From assembly GCA_033239525.1 (NCBI GenBank), contig BSYO01000025.1, forward strand, positions 14,232,001 to 14,296,000: DNA of 64,000 nucleotides, given 5' to 3'. Shown here in pieces: positions 33,539 to 44,600 of the stretch. Below the pieces are notes generated by a model. It was not told where the DNA came from and made no database searches. It was given only the letters and a program-made list of their open reading frames with translations. Numbering within the stretch: the first letter of the stretch is position 1; each line of letters opens with the position of its first letter. This DNA is from Nepenthes gracilis. Lineage: Eukaryota; Streptophyta; Magnoliopsida; Caryophyllales; Nepenthaceae. Both the position numbers and the translations under genes were made by a program.

Positions 33539-34924
33539 CTAGACACACTGCTGTTTTCTGAACCCAAACCTCTCATTTTCCAAATCATACTCTATATAAA
33601 AATTCTGCTGCTGATAATTTCCCAATATTATTGCCGGTCCAGCCGGGACCTCCGGTCCAGCCGCCGACCCACCAGTATCACTTATTACAGTCATGCAAAC
33701 GATGCTGTCTGCCACGAACGAAAAGTAATTAGCCAACGGCAATTCCAGCTTTGCCCCTCCCTTGAACTGAAATACCAACTCCGGGAACCTCACCACCTTC
33801 TGGCCGGATAAATAGAAGCACGGCTGCAACCCCGAAAGTTCTTCCACGTCGGCGGCCCTCTTGTACCCGGCCATCTGAGTTTCGATCTCACGCGCCACCG
33901 GGTCACGAATTGTGCGCTCCAGGAACGTAAAGGTGGATCCGGAATCGACTATGGTCCCACCATGTCCTCTCGCGCCGGGCACGAGGTACCGATACGGCAC
34001 CTTCACGCGCCGCCCGCCGACGGTGATTCTCCGGAGGCTGACGTAGTAGTACTCTGAGTACGGAAAAACAGCCGGATTCTTGTAGAATGGAGTGTAGCTG
34101 ACGCCGTCGCCGCTGGCGGCGTTGAGAACTAGATCGCTGCTTTTGGCGGTGTCGTCGAAACGGTGAGAGACTAGACAGTAACCGAAATTCTTCAGCTTAA
34201 GCTGTGCTGGCAGTGAAGACGGGGCACGACCGAACCCGGCAATGCCTTCGGGTTGTCGACTCGATATAACGGAGCATCCGAAAGCGAAATCCGGAAACGC
34301 TTTGCCCGGTAAATCCAAGGCGTCGGAGAGCAATAGCCCGAGTGTGGCTCCGGACCCGTACTGAATCACGTAAGTCGGGCAAGCTTGGGAGCAATTTTTT
34401 GAATGCAGGTCGCAGTTCTGGCATCTGGATTGAAGATCCGAACCGAAGAGCCACCCGCATCTTACGTTCCGGCAACCGATGATTTTCACCGACGACGATA
34501 ATTTGGGCTTGAACGTCGTGATTTCAGTTCGGCCGATGCGAGAGAAAGTGCAATTGGAGCAGACGTAACGGCTAGTACAGGGGACCCAAATTAGGCTGCT
34601 TCCGGTATCCATAACGAGAGGGATTGTTTGTGGGGGTGTCCCGAAGCTGAAAGAAATGGAGTAGCCGCCATAGCTGCGGGGGTAGAGGGGAATTTTGGCG
34701 GCGGAGAGAGTAGGAAGAGAGGTGTTTCGGGGTTGTTTGAGATGGTGGGCTCTGGCTAAAGATGATTTTGCAACGTGGGATATGATTTGATATGGGTCTT
34801 TGGAAGGAGCTCTTGGGAATGGTGAAAGACGGATGGTAATGGAGGCGGTGGCGGACGCGGCGGTTGGTGAGGATAAGAAGAGGAGGGGGAAGATTGTTAG
34901 GAGACAGTGGAAAGGAGGTGCCAT
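33539..34924 (-). CDS. Secreted aspartic protease, nepenthesin-like (family A1, At3g52500-type)
   Basis: An intronless pepsin-type endopeptidase that cleaves proteins with two catalytic Asp residues; such plant enzymes are usually exported to the apoplast or vacuole. From the upstream ATG (34969) it has 476 residues. I prefer the second ATG at 34924 (461 residues): a hydrophobic signal peptide (LLTIFPLLFLSS, cleaved near an ASA) begins right behind it, ATGG is a better context, and a TATATTTA box overlaps the first ATG. In 476-residue numbering the motifs are DTGSS at 121-125, a Cys-rich nepenthesin-type insert at about 131-197 (WVPC, CSNC, CGW, CQNC, CSQAC), the flap Tyr near 204 (IQYGSG), the second catalytic DSGST at 342-346, and the C-terminal ILGNYQQQNFYIEYDL block. 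All key residues are present, so it is probably active. It matches the group of Arabidopsis At3g52500-like proteases; the substrate is unknown. Confidence 0.93.
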   Translation of the reverse strand: MAPPFHCLLTIFPLLFLSSPTAASATASITIRLSPFPRAPSKDPYQIISHVAKSSLARAHHLKQPRNTSLPTLSAAKIPLYPRSYGGYSISFSFGTPPQTIPLVMDTGSSLIWVPCTSRYVCSNCTFSRIGRTEITTFKPKLSSSVKIIGCRNVRCGWLFGSDLQSRCQNCDLHSKNCSQACPTYVIQYGSGATLGLLLSDALDLPGKAFPDFAFGCSVISSRQPEGIAGFGRAPSSLPAQLKLKNFGYCLVSHRFDDTAKSSDLVLNAASGDGVSYTPFYKNPAVFPYSEYYYVSLRRITVGGRRVKVPYRYLVPGARGHGGTIVDSGSTFTFLERTIRDPVAREIETQMAGYKRAADVEELSGLQPCFYLSGQKVVRFPELVFQFKGGAKLELPLANYFSFVADSIVCMTVISDTGGSAAGPEVPAGPAIILGNYQQQNFYIEYDLENERFGFRKQQCV

Positions 34925-34970
34925 GGGTTTAGATTGGATGGGCGAGAAAGTCGGTGAGAAAATGGACATA

Positions 34971-34978
34971 AATATAGG
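34971..34978 (-). promoter_or_regulatory. Candidate TATA box of the protease gene
   Basis: The minus strand reads CCTATATTTATG just before the 34969 ATG. If used, transcription would start near 34940 and the 34924 ATG would be the first in the mRNA. Confidence 0.3.
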
Positions 34979-35142
34979 AAAATTTATCGGAAAAAATTAT
35001 TTATTTTTATTTTTATTACTGATATTCGTGACTTGCTTTTTTAAAATTGTATTAAAAAGTTTTATTTGAAAATAAACTTTGTTGCATTTTTTCCAAAATT
35101 ATCATCTAAAATATTAAAATCGACTTTTATGTTATATTATTA

Positions 35143-35380
35143 GGATAGGGGGGCTGCGACGTATTTGGAGCCGTCAGATTTATATCTGACGGCTCCTGTT
35201 TTTTTTTTAATTATAAAATTTTAAAAAAATATTAAATCATTATTTTTTAAAATAAAATGAAAAAAAAATCAAATAAAAAAAATAACTAAAAATCTTTTTT
35301 ATATATATATATATAACATCGGCCGTTGGATTTTTTAATCCAACGGCGACGCCCGTACACGTTGCAGCCCCCCTGGTTCT
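35143..35380. mobile_element. Mutator-type MITE, 238 bp, TSD ATATTATTA, upstream of the protease gene
   Basis: The left end reads GGATAGGGGGGCTGCGACGT; the right end on the other strand AGAACCAGGGGGGCTGCAACGT. The 9 bp direct repeat ATATTATTA lies at 35134-35142 and 35381-35389. Each arm holds its own hairpin: GGAGCCGTCAGAT with ATCTGACGGCTCC, and CCGTTGGATT with AATCCAACGG. Non-coding. It lies about 220 bp upstream of the protease start. Confidence 0.85.
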
Positions 35381-35786
35381 ATATTATTATGTATAATATA
35401 GATAATATATTTTTAATAAAGATAAAGACCATACATCTTTATTTTTTAAAAAATAGTTATTAATTAATTAATTATAACTAATTTTTTAAAAAAAAGTTAA
35501 AATAATTAAATTACAACATTATACTTCTTAATAAATAGCCAATTTTAAAGTTGGGTGGCGTTGGTTGGGCCCATTTCATTATGAATGAAGAGACTCACTT
35601 TAGATTTGTAGGGTGAAAATGATTGACTGTTTGGCGATTTAAAATAACGGCTACTTTCTGTGACTTTTTACAGATTTTGAAAATAAAAAAAAAATACTTT
35701 ATTTAGAATTATCGTAAATACCTTTTACATAATTTATTTTTTAAAATTCATTATATTAAACAAATTCAGTAATTTTACATAATATT

Positions 35787-36535
35787 TGTTGGATTTGTAC
35801 GGTCAGCCCAGCTCGGCTTAAAAGCAAAATTCAAACCCCAACAATCCGAGCACTGGATGCTGAAGATTAAGCTAACATCCCAAATAATCGGATGGTGGAG
35901 AACATTTATGATCCAGATAAATAATTATTTAATAAAATAATAAATAAAATATTAAATACAAATAAACAGTTACAGTTAACTGAATAATGATAGTCCATAT
36001 GTAAAGAATTTTATTCGATAACAGTCAAAAGAAAGTCAATCATTAATAATTGAATGGTTAATGAATCAATCTAAATAACAGTTGCACATTAAAGATAATG
36101 GTTAATATTTAATATATTTTATTATAGACAATGATTTTGGACTGACCAATCAATTAAAATCCTAACTATAAATACAGATCTCTAAATAAAAATAGGGACA
36201 GGGCTAACATTGGCATACAAGCCTCCACAGAGAGTATATTCGAAATCGAGTCTAATCCTTCATACTCACAAAGATTCAATACTCATTCCCTTTCCTTTTT
36301 TTTTCCTTCTATATTTTTCTATTTTCTAAAAATATCATTGATTTGAGCGTCAAAAAATATATTAAGGGACAAATCTTATATATATCTAACATTTTATTAA
36401 ATCATTATGGCATGTAGGATCAGGATTTTTAGCTACGATTACTAGACCTGCAGCCTCTTGAATCGATCAAAGAATTTGTCCGACTCTCTAATTCGTATAA
36501 CGATTTGTGTCCGAAAAATGCATCAATAATTATAA
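35787..36535 (+). mobile_element. LTR of the shared-end superfamily (probably solo)
   Basis: It starts near TGTTGGATTTGTACGG and ends AAAAATGCATCA. The terminal blocks GATTTGAGCGTCAAAAAATA (near 36340) and GTAGGATCAGG (near 36415) match the superfamily. An ATAAT lies at 36536-36540 and another at 35779-35783, a possible but imperfectly placed duplication. 35390-35786 and 36536-36837 are AT-rich with nothing recognised. Confidence 0.65.
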
Positions 36536-36837
36536 AATACAAAATAAAAATATATTTTATTTACATAATTATTGGAAAATATCCTATAATTTTACAATAA
36601 ATAATTATTTAAAAATATAATCACTATATATAGTTATAATCAATTAAATTCAGTATATATTAAAAAAAAAAGTATTAAGTCTGATATATTAATCCCAACA
36701 TTTCTAGGCGTCACAGTGTAGAGTGGTCGCAGGTCGATGAATTGAAAGCGGACTTCCTGATGTGCTTGTTACACGAGTAACTTTTAACGGACAATATTTA
36801 TCTTATTTGATCGTAAAATTATTAATATATATAAATT

Positions 36838-38200
36838 TGATGCGTATCTGGATTCGGCTTCGAACGGATTCGGATCTCTTCTGGATGGTTTGAACCGGCT
36901 CCGTTCACTGAGCACAAATCCCGCACACCACTAAACAAACGAGGTCGTCGTTAACGGCGGGATGTAATCCCACCGATAACACTCCGACGCTAAGTCACCA
37001 ATCGGCCTTCAATGGAAGGAATCGTAAAATAAGAGAAAGCTATTAAAGAGGAATGGAGTGTCTTGTTTTAGGATGTCGAAAGGTGCAAGAGTCTTTCTCG
37101 TATCTCGGATGGTGGGAAGGCAGAGAACGTGCGTAAGGACCCGTTCGTTGCCTTGGAATTGGAGTGTGTTTGAGAGTTTCTTCGCCGAGAGCCAAGCAGG
37201 TTGTTTTTAGAGCCCTTAGGTTTTCTCGTCTGCTTGCCAAGGAAGAGTCCCAGGTATGCAAGTGTTTGCAGAGAGAGAGAGTTGTCGTCAGAATACTCAG
37301 AAAGCGCCAATGTGAGCATTCAAGAGAGCGTGTCCCGGATGCCGGATCCAGGGCCTCTTTATGGCAAAGATGGTGATCTTCCTTCTTTGGAAGGAATCAT
37401 CCCCATCGTGATCGTAAGGGTCGCCTTCCTTTTGGAGGTCGATGCCTGTTACCCAAGTGTGGTGGATTGTTTCTTCGAGGCGCCCAACCGCTTTCCAAGT
37501 TAACCTCCTTCCTTACCGTTGAGGTTTCTTGGGCAAGGAGTTGGAAGGATCTCGGCGCCTTCCTTATTCAAGGGCGCTAATCTTGCTTGATATTCCTTTA
37601 AGATCGTGGAATATCCTTGGAAGATCATGGCTGGCTTTGTTATGACCGATGGGCCTAAACGGGTCGGGCCCATCATGTTAGAAAGTTTTTCGTGGCCCAA
37701 TGTGTGCAGAGAGAGGACGGCCAACGCTGTGGGTTGACCGCTGCGTGAGTGTTGGCCGCCCTCATGGAAGGCGTCCGTCGTTGGACTCCATTTGGGCTAT
37801 GGGCTCGAGCAGTCCGGCCCATCATCGTAGAAGGGCCTCGTTTGGGCCTGTGTGTAGGGAGCGGAGCAGGTCGGCCAATGGGTTGGCCGACGTCGACTTG
37901 TTGGCCGCCTTCGTGGAGAACGAAGAGAGCGGCGGGCGGCCAATCGATGGGTGTGGGCACGTATGGAATAGGCCAGGTTAGTGTTGCAAAGCTTCAAGGC
38001 CCAACAAATTGGTGGCCAACGCCGGTTGGCCGTTTGTGAGCAGAGATAAATTGCCTGGACGGTCAACGCCGACGGTGACCGTCCTTGGGCCTCTCAGTTC
38101 CTAGGCCCATCCTCTTATTGGGCCGTTAGAAACGTTGACCGGCCTTAATGGGCTCCCGTTGACCTTTCTTTGGGCCAGCCCATTATTGGTGTACCCATCA
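36838..38200 (-). repeat. 3' LTR of the Tat element
   Basis: 1363 bp; begins on the plus strand TGATGCGTATCTGG and ends GGTGTACCCATCA. Its U3 W-box pairs are altered relative to the 5' LTR. Confidence 0.93.
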
Positions 38201-38212
38201 CTAGCCCCCATG
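38201..38212 (-). promoter_or_regulatory. Polypurine tract of the Tat element
   Basis: The minus strand reads ATGGGGGCTAG immediately before the 3' LTR start TGATGGG, the place where plus-strand DNA synthesis is primed. Confidence 0.65.
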
Positions 38213-38492
38213 CCGGTGGTGGTCGATTTACGGCCTCCGGTATGTTCATGATGGGACGCGTTTTCCTTGCCTTGAGAATCCTATGGAAACTTGTAAAGGC
38301 TTGAAGGAGGGTTTGACCGGGAATCGTTGACCGTTTTGGTCGAGTTCCGAGTACAATTGTCGACCGTCCCCCGGTCGACCCGAGTTCGTAACCGCTGGCC
38401 CCGGGTCAATTCCGAGTTCGAACTCTTGACCGCCCCGCCGGTCGGGAGTGATTTTGCCGGCTTTTCCCGGGATCGGGCAAGGCGGAGGGCGA

Positions 38493-38581
38493 CACGTGTC
38501 CTTCTTTGGTTGGAAGGAGATCCGGTCACACACGCGAGAGATCCGTCCTTTTGCAGGTGTCAAGTGGAGTGGCGACACGTG
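38493..38581 (+). promoter_or_regulatory. Two G-box/ABRE-like sites upstream of the antisense ORF
   Basis: ACACGTGTCC at 38492 and ACACGTGGCG at 38575, about 230-310 bp before the antisense ATG. CACGTG with ACGTGGC is the classic bZIP/ABRE-type site. Promoter activity is inference. Confidence 0.4.
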
Positions 38582-38805
38582 GCGGTTGACGGAGCCATAA
38601 TGAGGGGTTTCGTGACGGAGTCCCGGCCGCTTGGCCGGATCGAATGAGGAGTTGACATGTGGTACCCGACGGGCGCCCTTTGCAAGCTTGGCGCCCAAGT
38701 TTTCCTTTCGTTTTGTTCAAAATCGGTTACGCTTTCCAAGCCTTTCGCCTTCCTCATTTTCACCCGCAGACAAACCTTTGAAGAAACCTAGAACCTTTTC
38801 CGATC

Positions 38806-40705
38806 ATGGCCTCCGTTGCTGACTTCTCATCTGACTTGAGGGAGAGTGATATTAAGGCCTTGTGCGTTGAATTCAACATTCCGAAGGAGATGGCCTGGAG
38901 GGTTCCGGGAGCAGATGAAATAGCCTCTCACCCACCGGAAGGCTACTTCACCGTTTACGAGGTTCACCTGAGGAGCGGCCTTCGTCTGCCGATGCCGGAG
39001 GAGCTTGAATCAATCATAGCGGCCCTCCAAGTTCCCATTGCTCAGCTTCACGCTAATGCATTGAGGTATATTTGTACTTTGTGCATTTTTGCTCGGCAGC
39101 TCAATCAAAAGTTTAGGATGTCTGGCCTTAAGGTCATCTTTAAGATAACCCAGGGGGCGGAGTGGATCTCTCTCAGCCCCCGTACGGGGATAAAGATTAA
39201 TAAGGCCATCCATGACTCCCTTAAGAACTGGAAAAACCGGTTCTTCTTTGTAAAGGTGGGAGACAAGTGGCCTATCGCGCAGGACTGTGGTGAGGTCCCG
39301 GGAGTACACCTGGGTACGCCGTCTGCGGCGGAGAACGCCGCCTACGCCTGGCTGATCAAGGCGATTCGGTTAAACCCTGATGCATTCAGGAGGGATTTTC
39401 TGGTCTCTGCCGAGGAATCCCAAAAAGTTAAATGGGGACCGCCGTCTCGGTCCATAAGCCGCACCCTCCAATCAAAATCCGGGCCGGGATGACTCGAAGA
39501 AATCGCTCATCCGCCCGGTGTCTTCGGAGGAGGAGGCCACTGCGAGGGCGATTGTCACGCCCTCATCTTCCTCTTCACAAATTGATCTTGTGGCTGCCGG
39601 GATTTGTGGTGGTCCCGGCAAGACTTCCGAACGAGAGGTCTCGTTAAGGGTAGGTTGGAGGATACGGAGGAGTCATCCTGGCGCAGCCTGCGGCGACGCT
39701 GACTCCATGTGCTGCCTGGATGGGATCCGCAGAGGAGCCAGCTCGCGACGTGCTCGAAGGTTCACGGGTTTACATTATAGAGCCGTCGCCACGAGTTGCT
39801 TCACCCGCCGCTGTCCCGAAGGCAGCTGGGGAGAAAGAAACTTGCCGCAGGCTATTCTAGAGGTGCAAGAGAGGAGCCTACCGTTCTTGCTCAGGAGGCC
39901 GCAAGAGAGGAGCTGCTGCACTGCTCCAGGCTGCGGGGAGAGGAGCTCGCAGAGCGCTCCCAGCTCGGGCCAGAGCGCGCCCAGACCGCGAGAGGAGCTC
40001 GCGGCCGCCGTTGAAGATGATGAGTCCTTGGAAAGAATCACGGAGGAAGCGGTGTGCTTGGCACGAGAGGATGCTCTGTCCCTCCACCACCCGAGCACGG
40101 GTCCGGAGGCCGGGCCTAAGGGACCCACGAGGAAATTTATGGAGGTATGGTTCTTGATGGTTAATTCCCGTACTTTGCCCTTTCAAGGTTTCTAACTTTT
40201 GTCTTTTGTTGTTGTTTCAGGCAGCCGTTGAAGGTCGCTCGCACTTTTTAAGGCAATGGTGCAGCGTGACGAGGCTCTAGCTGAGAAGGACGCAGAGATA
40301 GCCTGGCTGGATGCCAAGCTGGCCGCCTCAGGAGGGGAGCTTCGTGAGCAGACGGCTGCTCTCGAGGCTGTTATGGCGGGCGTGGAGGCAGAGAACGCCA
40401 TGTTGAAGGCCGAAGTTGCTCGTCTAAAGGATGAGGATGATCGCCTGAGAGCGAGCAATAAACGCCTTGCAGATCGAGCCGCCGCTGCAGAGAACGAGTT
40501 GGCCTTACGGATGACCCCTCTTGAGGTTGGGGGCGCACTACACGCTCGGCTGTTGGAGGGGCTCAACATTGGGCGTCGCGTTGCACGGTTGATCGCTCCG
40601 GACTTCCCAGTGGAGTTCATCAATCAAAGAAACCGCGCAGCGCAATGCAAAGAGGATTTGGTGGGAGAGCCCCGAGACAGCCAGGGTGGTCCGCCAGATT
40701 TGTAG
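38806..40705 (+). pseudogene. Antisense ORF of the Tat element (gypsy-type transposon protein, PF04195-like), split by one intron
   Basis: Lies on the strand opposite to gag-pol, between integrase and the 3' LTR, where Tat elements are known to carry an antisense ORF (aORF). The first 228 codons are open (38806-39492). They hold a stretch ESDIKALCVEFNIPKEM then GYFTVYEVHLRSGLRLPMP, which resembles the plant 'putative gypsy type transposon' family. After 39440 the frame shifts at least twice. Exon 1 then ends at 40144 and exon 2 starts at 40221 after a GT...AG intron. Exon 2 (clean frame 40256-40705) is a long heptad-rich coiled coil (EKDAEIAWLDAKLAA, ENAMLKAEVARLKDED). One base is missing near 40245 before that frame. 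The protein function is unknown. Confidence 0.75.
40145..40220 (+). other. Intron of the antisense ORF, 76 bp
   Basis: It begins GTATGGTTC and ends in a T-rich tract TTTTGTTGTTGTTTCAG. Coding-like sequence lies on both sides in the plus direction. A plus-strand intron supports genuine antisense transcription. Confidence 0.65.
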
Positions 40706-41242
40706 CCTTGTATTATTGTTTTCTGGATAGCATGTACACCGCAAAATATTTAATGAAATGGAAATCTTTTTTTCAAAAGTATCCATTGCCTTTTAATGCT
40801 TTGTGCTTGCCGTTTGCATGGGTTCATAGATGAGGCGGCCAACTTAGTTGGCCGGCGATCACGTACTCGATGGCCTAAGGAGCCGAGCCCCAGGGCTTAG
40901 AAGGTGGTTGCATTAACTAACCTTGCCACAGACGCCCTGCGAGAACTTGGGCGATTAGTGTTAGAGAAGGAGTGTTCTCCGTTATCGTTTATCCACGCTG
41001 CCCTTTCATGGAGAAGGTTGGTGCGTGGGGTTGCCAACTTGGTTGGCTGGCTGCTTAAGGAGTGAGGTCCTTAAGTCAGGCAAGCGGTTGTAAGAACCAG
41101 CCTGGTGGCGCCGTTCAAGTGAAGACTTGGGCTGCCAATGTTGGAGAAGAAATGTTTCTCCCTTCGACCGTCGTTGACTGACGTTGCTGCTCCCCGAAAA
41201 GAAGTCGTCGCGTGTGCCATTCTTGCCCCCTAAGGTTTTTAG

Positions 41243-41493
41243 ACCGCTACGGGCCACTTGGATGACCAAGGTTTAATACGACCGCTATTGGGCCGCTCGG
41301 ATGACCGAGGTTTCAGACCGCTCATGGGCCACTTGGATGACCAAGGTTTAAGACCGCTCATGGGCCACCTGGATGACCAGGGTTTGGTACGACCGCTATT
41401 GGGCCGCTCGGATGACCGAGGTTTCAGACCGCTATGGGCCACTTGGATGACCAGGGTTTCAGACCACTTTTTGGGCCACCTAGATGACTAGGG
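41243..41493 (+). repeat. 36-40 bp minisatellite in the 3' part of the Tat element, 7 copies
   Basis: The core is GGGCCACTTGGATGACCAAG with short variable linkers. Units 2 and 5 are identical, and units 1-3 resemble 4-6, showing a duplicated trimer. Such arrays are known from the 3' untranslated regions of Tat/Ogre elements. Confidence 0.93.
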
Positions 41494-41675
41494 TTTAACG
41501 AGAGGGTGAAGACCCTCCCGACTTAGGGGCAGTCTAGGTCGGATGGATACCTGCAAGGCAAACACAATTCATAGGCCCTAGAATTCTACATGCTAAGTAA
41601 ACTCTCATTTTTCCAAAGTTAAAAACAAGCATACGAATGAATGCACAGGCTCGAGTAAGGGCATACCTGGGTTCC

Positions 41676-44600
41676 CTATTGGTAGTAGCGTTTCAGGTGG
41701 GTTGCGTTCCATGTTCGTGGGACCAACTTTCCATCCTGTTTCCGGAGCTTGTACGCTCCGTTGCGTAGGACGGCGGAGACGAGGAAAGGTCCCTCCCAGT
41801 TAGGAGAAAGCTTGTTTCGGCCGGCCAGCTTGCCTGTGGCCTCGATGCCTCGTAGGACCAAGTCCCCAATGTCGAATTGCCGGGCTTTTACCTTTTTATT
41901 GTAGTAGCGGGCAACTCGATGTTGGTACGCTGCTGTCCGTACCCTGGCGGCGTCGCGGGCTTCCTCTAGCAAGTCCAAGTGCTCCCTGATTTTCTGGGAG
42001 TTGGTCTGTGGGTCGAAGGACTCCACCCTGAGACTTGGGAGCCCGATTTCGGCAGTGTATTACCGCCTTGATCCCGTAGCATAGGCCGAAGGGCGTCTCT
42101 CGCGTTGGTTCCTTCGGGGTTGTACGATAAGACCGGGAGGACGGATGGGAGCTCATCGCCCCAGAGCCCCGGGGCCCTCCAACTTAGTTTTTAACCCGTG
42201 GAGTAGCGTACGGTTCGTGACCTCCACCTGTCCGTTGGCCTGGGGGTATGCTACCGAAGTGTGGACCAGCTTGATTCCAAGGCTGGTGCAATACTTGGTG
42301 AAGCGTTTTCCCGAAAATTGGGTCCCGTTATCGGTCACCACGACCTCTGGGACGCCGAATCTGCAGACAATGCTCTGGCGAAGGAACTCCATAGCATTGT
42401 GTTCTGTAATCTTTGCAAGCGGGGCAGCTTCGACCCACTTAGTGAAGTAGTCGATGCCCGCTATGATGAATTTCCTTTGTCCCGTGGCAATGGGAAATGG
42501 GCCGAGAATGTCGAGCCCCCATTGCGCGAAAGGCCACGGGGCCTGAAGGGACTTTAAATCAATGGACGGCCGGTGATGGAGGTTGCCATGAAGTCGGGCT
42601 CTCGCATTTCTTAACAAATTCTAGCGTCCTTTTTCAATGAGGGCCAGTAGTAGCCCTGCCGCATGATTTTGAAGGCTAGGTTTTTCCCACCTACGTGTGA
42701 TCCGCAGATCCCGAGGTGAATTTCGCCCAGCGCGTAGTCTGCCTCCTCGGGAGACAGACAGCGAAGATACGGAGTTGAGTATCCGCGGCGATACAGCCGC
42801 CCATCAACTACCGTGTACCAACCAGCTGTCTTTTTGATATGCTTGGCCTTTACAGCTTCCTCAGGGAGTAATCCGTCAGCCAAGTATTTAAGGTAAGGAG
42901 TCATCCAGTTTTCCGTCTCGGAAATCTGCATGGCCTCCTGTTTTTCTATGCTAGGAGCGTTCAGGACCTCCCGCATGTCCCTCGAATATTGCTCTGGGCT
43001 CTCGGCAGCAGCTGCTCTAGCCAGCCGGTCTGCCTTCCAATTCTCCTCTCGAGGAACGTGAACGAGTGGTCGCCTTGTCGGCCCCTCGGATGGTCTCCTT
43101 TGCCTTCGCCAGTATCCGGCCAAGGAAGGGTTGTTTGCCTCAAGCCCCCATTGACTGGTTTTGATTAACGGAGTCGGCTGTGGATCGCCAACCTCTTGGC
43201 AGAGCACTCCTTCGCCAATCGCAAACCGGCCAAATAGGGCCGTCTCGGCTGACGTTGTTGGTCGCCGGGAAATTAAGTCTCAGGGAGTACTTGATCTCAA
43301 ATCCGTCAGGGGTTGTTAAGATCACCCCTGCTCCACAGCCGCTGTCAGTGGATGATCCATCCACGTGGAGTGCCCATTCCGGTGCCTCGCTGGGCTGTTC
43401 TTCGTTTTCGACGGGTTGGTCCTCTTGAATGGGTGTTGTGGTCTCAACGATGAAATCGGCCAGAGCCTGTGCCTTTATGGCTGGTCTGGGCCTGAACTCG
43501 ATGTCGAACTCACCCAATTCAATGGCCCACTTTACCAATCGCCCCGAAACGTCGGGCTTTTGGAGTATGCCTTTCAGTGGCTGTTCCGTAAGGACCACTA
43601 CGCGATGTGCTTGAAAGTATGGCCTTAATTTTTGCGCTGCGAAGATAAGTGCCAGTGCCATTTTTTCAGCACGCGGGTAACGGGTTTCCGGGCCAGTCAA
43701 CGTCTTGCTCACGTAATAGACCGGCTGCTGGATGTCAGACTCCTGGCGCACAAGGACAGAGCTGAGGGACGCCTCCGATACTGCCAAGTAAAGGTACAGC
43801 TCCTCTCCGTCTTTGGGTGATGCCAACAACGGTGGGCTGGCCAGATACTGCTTCAACTCGTCGAAGGCAGTCTGGCAATCAGCCGTCCACTGGAATCCGT
43901 TAGACTTTGTCCCTCTTAAGGCTTTAAAGAAGGGCTGGTACTTGTCTCCTGACTTCGCGAGGAAGCGGGACAGAGCAGCCAGCCGTCCAGTCAGTCGTTG
44001 GACGTCCTTTACATTTGGGGAGCCATGTCAGCCAGTGCCTTGATCTTTTCTGGGTTTGCCTCGATCCCTCGCTGAGAGACAATGAAACCCAAGAACTTTC
44101 CTGAGGCTACCCCGAAGACACACTTGGCTGGATTTAACCTCATTTGGTGCTGGCGGAGCACCCCAAATGACTCTTCCAGGTCGCGTATGTGGTCGCTTTG
44201 TGACTCTGCTCTTTTGACGAGCATGTCGTCGACGTAGACCTCCATGTTGCGACCAATTTGCTTTTCGAATATCTTGTTCACGGCCTACCGGTAGGTGGCT
44301 CCAACGTTCTTTAACCCGAAGGGCATGACCCTATAGCAATAGGTGCCTGTGTCCGTCATGAACGAGGTATGCTCATCGTCTTCTGGACTCATTCTGATCT
44401 GGTTGTAGCCTGAATAAGTGTCCATGAAGCTTAGCAGCTCGTGCCTCGCCGTGGAGTCAACCAACAGTCAATCCGGGGCAAGGGAAAGCATCCTTTGGGC
44501 AGCCTTGTTGACGTCGGTAAAATCGACGCACATCCGCCATTTTCCCGCTTCTTCTTAACCAGACGACGCGTTTGAGAGCCAATCCGGCATGGACTTCTCT

